Origin: CAVQBP01 sp964448105
Lineage (GTDB): Bacteria; Bacteroidota; Ignavibacteria; Ignavibacteriales; Ignavibacteriaceae
NCBI GenBank assembly: GCA_964448105.1
Contig: CAYUVK010000103.1
Location: 1-18,550 of the forward strand
Direction: 5' to 3'
DNA length: 18,550 nucleotides
Part shown: piece by piece, positions 13,441-18,550 of the stretch
Layout of the letters: the number at the start of each line of letters is the position of its first letter
How positions within the stretch are numbered: the first letter of the stretch is position 1
The notes under the pieces: model-generated
The model's input: only the letters and a program-made list of their open reading frames with translations
The model's database searches: none
Told to the model about the DNA's origin: nothing
Program-made: the position numbers and the translations under genes

Positions 13441-16431
13441 ATGCAAACAGTCTACCACTACTTTTACAAGTTAAAAACAACATGCATATGCATGTTCTTG
13501 CTTTTATTTGTTTTGGGATATAATACAATTCAAGCACAAGCGTCAGGTAAAATTATAGGTACGGTATTGGATAAAGATACCGGGGATCCATTACCCGGAG
13601 CAAATGTTTTCCTGGAGGGAACAAGTTTGGGTGCAGCTACAACATTTGATGGAAAATATATCATCCGTCAGGTTGTTCCGGGAAATTATAATATGATAAT
13701 TAGGTATATAGGTTATCAAGAAAAGAAGATGCCAATTACCGTAGCATCAGGAAGAACTTTGGAAATTAATATTGATCTTAAACAAGTTGCAATCGAGGGT
13801 AAAGAAGTAGTGGTCTCTGCCCAAGCTATGGGACAAACTGAAGCTATTAACCAGCAATTAGCTTCAAATACCATTACGAATGTTGTATCGGCTGAACGTA
13901 TTCAGGAGATTCCGGATGCAAATGCAGCAGAATCTGTTGGACGTTTACCCGGAATATCTGTAATAAGAAGCGGCGGTGAAGGACAAAAGGTAACTATCCG
14001 GGGAATGGCGCCGCAATACAATGTAATGATGGTGAATGGTGTGCGGCTGGAATCTACCGATCGTGATAATCGTAGTGTGGATCTGAACATGATAGCGCCG
14101 AATATACTTTCCGGGATTGAAGTTAAAAAAGCATTAACCGCTGATATGGATGCTGATGCGGTCGGCGGGACGGTTAACCTTAGAATAGGTAAAGCCAAAG
14201 AAGGATTTCATAGTAATTTTTCGGCACAAGATGGATATACTTCGTTAGCAAATAAGAGGCCCTTTGGTAATTACCGGGTAACAGGCCTGGTCACTAATCG
14301 TTTTTTAGACGACAAACTTGGCATACAGATTTCAGGCTACCTGGATAGATACAATAGAAACTCTGATAGATTAAATGCCACATATATAACGAATGTAGAA
14401 TCTATAACACAGCAGGGATTGATTCCAACACTGCTGAATGAAGTTAACATATATGATGAAGTTACTGACAGAAAGAGAGCCGGCGGCAGCCTGGTATTTG
14501 ACTATCAGCTTCCTGGCGGTTATTTAATGTTAAATAATTATATAGGCAACCTGAAAGAACATCAGATAGAACAGCGAAATTATTTAACCACGGCTTATGA
14601 TTGGAGAGGTTATGGAGCGGACAGGGAATTTAGTAATACGGTAATCAGTAATGCCCTTCAGGGTGAATTTGAATTTTTTAACATTAACATGGATTTTTCA
14701 CTTTCAAATTCAATTACAACGCTGCGCAGACCCGGCGATCTAACACTGGATTTAAGAACTAGATCAGGCGGCGTACAGGGATGGGTCCCGGATTCAGTTA
14801 TATCAGGTAAAGAGAATAAGGTATCACCAAGTGTACTGCTAAATAATGCTCAAATTCTGGGTCAAGATAAAATTGTAAATAACGCATCTACCCTCCAGCG
14901 GAATGTTGATGAAGCTGCCCAATCGGCTATACTCAATTTTAAGGTACCTTTTAATTTTACTAATTATCTTTCCGGAAACCTGAAGCTTGGTGGTAAATTT
15001 GAACAGAATACAAGAAAAAATGATGAAACTCAATGGGGAATTGATGTGGACAGAGGAGGACTTTCATTAGATTTCAATACTCTTTTAAGGGATCAGATAT
15101 GGACGGACCTTGGTATATCTTCCCAGGATAATGGTTTAAAAGCTTCTTTATTTGCCGCTCCTTCCTATGATATTGGCAATTTTCTTTCAGGTAGTGAGAG
15201 TGTCGGCAGTAATGCTTTCTATAACAAAGTTTCAATTTGGAAAATGCATCATTTGGCAGATTTGGCTAAGCAATATGACTACTATCTTCCGGCGCCATTA
15301 GAATCAACCCAATATGATTATCATTATACCCGGAATTTCTATGCCTTTTATATTATGTCGGAATTGAATATTGGTAAATATATTACATTATTGCCCGGAA
15401 TACGATACGAAAAATATGGTTATGATTATACTGCAGATTCTACGGTTGAATTTGGCAGGCTAACAACCCCAGGTGAGCATTATTATAATTATAGTGAAGT
15501 ACATTGGGATTCTACAAAAGCAGAGACCTGGTTTCCGCAAATTCAAGTGCGTATTAAACCGACAGATTGGCTGGACTTTCGGCTGGCAAGTACCAAAAGT
15601 ATAATTTATCCAGATTACCGTGCAGTTTCTCCATATCTGTTTGCTGATACATATGCTTCTCCTGTTGTAGTACGCTTAGGTAATCCTTATTTAAAGCCTG
15701 CAATAACTCAAAACTTTGATATTTATGCTTCTATATATGAAAATCATATTGGGTTGTTCACGGCAGGATTCTTTTATAAAGAAATAGATAATTTAATTGT
15801 TTCGATTAAATATTTTACTAAAGATGCTTCAAAGATTAATTACAGGTTTCCATTAACTCCAACTGCACGATCAACAGTTTACAGCTGGACTAATTTAACT
15901 GAAACCTCTTATGTAAGAGGTATTGAATTAGACTGGCAAACCCATTTTTGGTACTTGCCGTCATTCCTGAGTGGACTCGTTTTTAATATTAACTATACAC
16001 ATATTAATTCTACTACGCGTTATCCTTATTTCAAAAGTGTGGCAACAGGTTCCGGCCCATTTAAAGTATATACTTATATAGATACGACCAGAACCGGCAG
16101 GTTGATCGATCAGCCAAATGATGTCTTGAACTTAACATTGGGTTATGATATCGGCGGTTTTTCTGCCAGGTTATCATATCAATTTACGGACAATGTTTTA
16201 AGAATTGCAGATCCGGTTTATCAGGAGCTTGATTCGTATACATCACCTTATTCCAGGTGGGACTTTACTGTATACCAAAAACTTCCCTGGTATGAAGGAC
16301 TTCAAATATATTTGAATATAAACAATATTACCAACAGACCGGATCGTCAATTTGTAAGTGTTTTACAAAAATTGTCTGATGTGCAATATTATGGTAGAAC
16401 AGCAGACTTAGGAGTTCGTTATTCGTTTTAA
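13441..16431 (+). CDS. TonB-dependent outer membrane receptor with N-terminal carboxypeptidase-regulatory-like domain
   Basis: This 996-residue outer membrane protein has a signal peptide (about 1-34, ending IQAQA), then a CarboxypepD_reg-like domain (36-115; GKIIGTVLDKDTGDPLPGAN, FDGKYIIRQVVPGNY). A possible TonB box (EVVVSA, 122-127) precedes the plug domain (about 140-250) with IPDANAAESVGRLPGISVIR, TIRGMAPQYNVMMVNG, and ADMDADAVGGTVNLR. The beta-barrel fills the rest and ends in phenylalanine (GVRYSF), as outer membrane barrels do. The plug motifs fit the TIGR01782 (Xanthomonas/Caulobacter-type) receptor group rather than classic SusC, and no SusD follows. It probably imports oligosaccharides released by the secreted lyase. 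No strong ribosome site is visible; the ATG used gives a complete signal peptide. Two operator-like repeats lie just upstream. Confidence 0.9.
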   Translation: MQTVYHYFYKLKTTCICMFLLLFVLGYNTIQAQASGKIIGTVLDKDTGDPLPGANVFLEGTSLGAATTFDGKYIIRQVVPGNYNMIIRYIGYQEKKMPITVASGRTLEINIDLKQVAIEGKEVVVSAQAMGQTEAINQQLASNTITNVVSAERIQEIPDANAAESVGRLPGISVIRSGGEGQKVTIRGMAPQYNVMMVNGVRLESTDRDNRSVDLNMIAPNILSGIEVKKALTADMDADAVGGTVNLRIGKAKEGFHSNFSAQDGYTSLANKRPFGNYRVTGLVTNRFLDDKLGIQISGYLDRYNRNSDRLNATYITNVESITQQGLIPTLLNEVNIYDEVTDRKRAGGSLVFDYQLPGGYLMLNNYIGNLKEHQIEQRNYLTTAYDWRGYGADREFSNTVISNALQGEFEFFNINMDFSLSNSITTLRRPGDLTLDLRTRSGGVQGWVPDSVISGKENKVSPSVLLNNAQILGQDKIVNNASTLQRNVDEAAQSAILNFKVPFNFTNYLSGNLKLGGKFEQNTRKNDETQWGIDVDRGGLSLDFNTLLRDQIWTDLGISSQDNGLKASLFAAPSYDIGNFLSGSESVGSNAFYNKVSIWKMHHLADLAKQYDYYLPAPLESTQYDYHYTRNFYAFYIMSELNIGKYITLLPGIRYEKYGYDYTADSTVEFGRLTTPGEHYYNYSEVHWDSTKAETWFPQIQVRIKPTDWLDFRLASTKSIIYPDYRAVSPYLFADTYASPVVVRLGNPYLKPAITQNFDIYASIYENHIGLFTAGFFYKEIDNLIVSIKYFTKDASKINYRFPLTPTARSTVYSWTNLTETSYVRGIELDWQTHFWYLPSFLSGLVFNINYTHINSTTRYPYFKSVATGSGPFKVYTYIDTTRTGRLIDQPNDVLNLTLGYDIGGFSARLSYQFTDNVLRIADPVYQELDSYTSPYSRWDFTVYQKLPWYEGLQIYLNINNITNRPDRQFVSVLQKLSDVQYYGRTADLGVRYSF

Positions 16432-16808
16432 CTGTATCTATTTTTTTATCCAAACTTGAAGATTTAGGAGGTGATATATGACATAGAATTAATTGTAAAT
16501 TATTTAGAGAACAAGCTAGTGTACTGTCTCGGAAATAAATGAACGGAATTTCTTAAAAAGACCTCACTCTAATCTCTCTCCTAAAAGGAGAGAGACTTAT
16601 GGTCAATAAAACGATAAATGAAAATTTTCTGTCAGAAAATAAATAAAAAGTTATAATGTTTATAAGCCCTTCTCCTTTTAGGAGAAAGGTTGAGATGAGG
16701 TCAAGGTTATTCTAAAGGTGTTGAGAAATATTAGTTACAGAACACTAGTGACATAGAACCAATTTCTTAATTAACTAATCAAATCAACAATATTAAAAGG
16801 AGTATTTA
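16432..16808. other. Intergenic stretch between TonB receptor and T9SS-tailed protein
   Basis: This 377-bp gap is mostly the inverted-repeat element. Before it lies a strong Shine-Dalgarno-like aggaggtgat followed by ATG ACA TAG (16479-16487), a start with an immediate stop. After the element, aaaaggag at 16795-16802 is the ribosome site of the next gene. I see no hairpin with a T-run that would act as a clear terminator. Confidence 0.5.
16516..16748. mobile_element. REP/MITE-like inverted-repeat element
   Basis: Terminal inverted repeats CTAGTGTACTGT (16516-16527) and ACAGAACACTAG (16737-16748) match at 11 of 12 positions. Inside lie two longer inverted arms: 16560-16604 begins GACCTCACTCTAATC and its partner ends GATGAGGTC at 16702. 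Each arm holds its own hairpin (TCTCTCTCCT/AGGAGAGAGA at 16573-16595; TTCTCCT/AGGAGAA at 16670-16686). The middle is AT-rich and noncoding. A 10-bp direct repeat TGACATAGAA occurs at 16479-16488 and 16749-16758, the second copy touching the right end. No transposase is present, so any movement would need one in trans. The hairpins could also affect mRNA processing between the receptor and the next gene. Confidence 0.6.
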
Positions 16809-18550
16809 ATGAGTAAGTTAATACTACTACTAGCTTTTTTCCTAATACTTGCATCATCTATGCTAGCACAGGAAACACTTGATCCAAACCAATTTGTTAA
16901 CGTGCAAATTGCTGGCGACACATTGGCAGATGGATCGCATGATCCGGCAAAAACAGTTTATATGGTGCAAGCCGGTAATTTCTATGCCTTTGACGGAACA
17001 TTGGATTGTGATTTTGACTTAACAATAATAGGTCCTGATAATGGGTGGATTAAGAATGAAGCCAATCCGCCGGTACTCTTACAAATTCCGTCCTCGGCTG
17101 GCGCGCAGAGAGATATGATTCACATTCTGGCGGGAGGAAGTATAACGGTAAAAAATGTCCTAATTGACGGACATCTACAAAATGATGAAATTGTTGGAAT
17201 GTTTGTAGGTAATTTGGGCGGGACTAAAATGATTTTCGATAATTGCGCTTTTGCCGACATTCAATGGTTTACCAGTAGAAATCAAGCATTTGCCGATACA
17301 ATTAGTTATACCAACTGTGTTTTTGTAAATATGGTTCGATTGGCGAGTACACCCTTTAATGGTATGTTAACGCGTATTGATGCCGGTGTTTCAAATTTTA
17401 TATTCGAAAACAATACATCTATTAATTCTAGCAGATTGTTTGGTAATGGCGGTGATTTTATTACTTCAACAATGAAAGAGATACATAATTCATATATTAA
17501 TATGCAGGTAAACGGACATGAGCTTCATTATTATGAGGCTTTACAGGCAAACAATATTTATTATAATTGGAGTTATAGAGGACGTAATTTAAGTACTAAC
17601 CACTATGAAGCACCTTTTACAACATGGGATCATCATTATCCAATAGCAAATAAACTTGATTCTATTTCACTATATGAAGGAAAAAACTTATTTTACCTGG
17701 ATCCTGCTTTCCCGGCTTATTGGAACAGTACAATTAACCCATTGGTTACGAATGATTCTCTTAAACTAATTCCATGTTTTTTATGGGATAAGGGTGCTGA
17801 CACGACTATGATAGATGATAATAACTTTACAATAGGTAAGAACTACTGGCAATTTGACCCCATGTTTGCTAATAATCCGAGTAAACTTGATAGTATGTTA
17901 GCATGGTGTAATTATTATTGGGCTGGTACTTTGGGAATTACTGGTTTAACTACTTGGCCTGATTGGCGTATTCAACAAGTTGTAACTTATGATGCTGGAG
18001 GTCAACCGCAATTACACTGGCCGCAGGATTTTGATTTTAGTTATACAAATGATACTTTACTAACAGCCGGTACTGATGGATTGCCGCTTGGTGACTTGAA
18101 CTGGTTCCCTAGTGCTAAGACTACTTACGAAGCAAACAGAGCTACTTATATTGCTGCATTGCAGGATTCTATGACAAATGCGACTTTTGTTTATGTCCCT
18201 GGCGATAGTATGTCAGCTTTTATTACAAAGGATAATTTAACTGGTGTTGAAACTTATAGTTCAAATGTTCCAAATAAATATTACCTAGGTAACAACTATC
18301 CGAATCCTTTCAATCCAAGTACAACAATAAGATTCGGGTTGCCTGAACAATCGGAAGTTACTTTGAGTGTATATAATATCTTAGGTCAAAAAGTAGTTGA
18401 AGTAACAGAGAAGAGTTTAGCAGCGGGAGAACATTTATATAATTTCAATGCTTCCCGGTTAAGCAGTGGAGTTTATATTTACAGTATTCATGCTGTTGGG
18501 GTTAATGGAAAAGACTTTACTGCATCAAAGAAAATGATGTTACTAAAATA
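16809..18550 (+). CDS. Secreted beta-helix-like protein with T9SS sorting domain, function unknown
   Basis: The frame is open from the ATG at 16809 to the window edge: 580 codons, and the last two bases (TA) are probably the start of a TAA stop, so the protein appears complete. A clear ribosome site (aaaaggag) precedes it. The N-terminus MSKLILLLAFFLILASSMLA is a signal peptide, cut near AQE. Residues about 25-200 contain short strand-turn repeats (DLTIIGPDNGW, GGSITVKNVLIDG, MIFDNCAFADI, SYTNCVFVNM, FIFENNTSINS) like a parallel beta-helix. A middle region rich in Trp, Tyr, Asp and Asn follows (WDHHYP, LPLGDLNWFP). Residues from about 495 (YYLGNNYPNPFNPSTTIRFG ... SVYNILGQKVVE ... SSGVYIYSI) form a T9SS type A sorting domain. 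It lies where SusD would stand in a classic SusCD pair. A glycan-binding or lyase role is possible; I recognise no catalytic motif. Confidence 0.8.
   Translation, partial: MSKLILLLAFFLILASSMLAQETLDPNQFVNVQIAGDTLADGSHDPAKTVYMVQAGNFYAFDGTLDCDFDLTIIGPDNGWIKNEANPPVLLQIPSSAGAQRDMIHILAGGSITVKNVLIDGHLQNDEIVGMFVGNLGGTKMIFDNCAFADIQWFTSRNQAFADTISYTNCVFVNMVRLASTPFNGMLTRIDAGVSNFIFENNTSINSSRLFGNGGDFITSTMKEIHNSYINMQVNGHELHYYEALQANNIYYNWSYRGRNLSTNHYEAPFTTWDHHYPIANKLDSISLYEGKNLFYLDPAFPAYWNSTINPLVTNDSLKLIPCFLWDKGADTTMIDDNNFTIGKNYWQFDPMFANNPSKLDSMLAWCNYYWAGTLGITGLTTWPDWRIQQVVTYDAGGQPQLHWPQDFDFSYTNDTLLTAGTDGLPLGDLNWFPSAKTTYEANRATYIAALQDSMTNATFVYVPGDSMSAFITKDNLTGVETYSSNVPNKYYLGNNYPNPFNPSTTIRFGLPEQSEVTLSVYNILGQKVVEVTEKSLAAGEHLYNFNASRLSSGVYIYSIHAVGVNGKDFTASKKMMLLK

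Noticed and set aside
13902..14198. 98-codon minus-strand ORF inside the TonB receptor plug region
   Set aside because: It is a shadow frame of a well-supported gene, with no matching family features.
16437..16448. T-run just after the TonB receptor stop as a terminator
   Set aside because: No stable hairpin precedes it.
16479..16487. Start codon after a strong aggaggtgat ribosome-site-like sequence
   Set aside because: The frame is ATG ACA TAG, ending after two codons; at most it is a relic or a minimal upstream ORF.

Overview
The window is AT-rich bacterial DNA with every intact gene on the + strand. It most likely comes from the Bacteroidota/Chlorobiota side of the tree, with Ignavibacteria as my best guess. 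Two large secreted proteins end in type IX secretion (T9SS) C-terminal sorting domains with the NYPNPFNP motif, the sulfatase carries a lipoprotein-like leader, and a TonB-dependent receptor has an N-terminal carboxypeptidase-regulatory-like domain. The taxonomic call is inference from protein style, not from a marker gene. A run of 100 N shows that the record is a draft scaffold.

Layout. (1) 178-1602: rhamnulokinase. (2) 1603-2438: a decayed gap holding an N-terminal piece of a rhamnose-mutarotase-like gene abutting an inverted fragment of a FtsX/MacB-type permease, then a perfect 34-bp palindrome. (3) 2439-7826: rhamnose isomerase, an NCS1-type permease, a 57-codon membrane protein overlapping the permease stop, a LacI-family regulator and a double-domain class II aldolase, closely spaced like an operon. 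(4) 7929-12883: a secreted PL9-type polysaccharide lyase, rhamnose mutarotase, a SASA-type acetylesterase and a sulfatase. (5) 12884-13440: an AT-rich leader with a possible promoter, a terminator-like hairpin and two ~79-bp tandem repeats. (6) 13441-16431: the TonB-dependent receptor. (7) 16432-16808: an inverted-repeat (REP/MITE-like) element. (8) 16809 to the window end: a secreted 580-residue T9SS-tailed protein whose stop codon is cut by the window edge.

How it fits together. The genes form a rhamnose-polysaccharide locus. Secreted lyase, esterase and sulfatase would trim an acetylated, possibly sulfated, rhamnose- and uronate-containing glycan (rhamnogalacturonan-like, or ulvan-like because of the sulfatase). 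The TonB receptor would import oligomers. The NCS1-type permease may carry free sugar across the inner membrane. RhaM, RhaI, RhaB and the aldolase would convert L-rhamnose to dihydroxyacetone phosphate and lactaldehyde. No lactaldehyde dehydrogenase/reductase, glycoside hydrolase, SusD or sulfatase-maturating enzyme lies in the window.

Most notable points: (a) the palindrome upstream of rhaI shares a sequence core with both leader repeats upstream of the TonB receptor, a candidate operator family for the LacI regulator; (b) the aldolase has a second domain that has lost its metal ligands and catalytic acid; (c) the N gap in the LacI gene is flanked by an identical 55-bp sequence and is almost surely an assembly artefact hiding an intact 354-residue protein; (d) an NCS1-type carrier with a translationally coupled small membrane protein sits where a rhamnose transporter would be expected.
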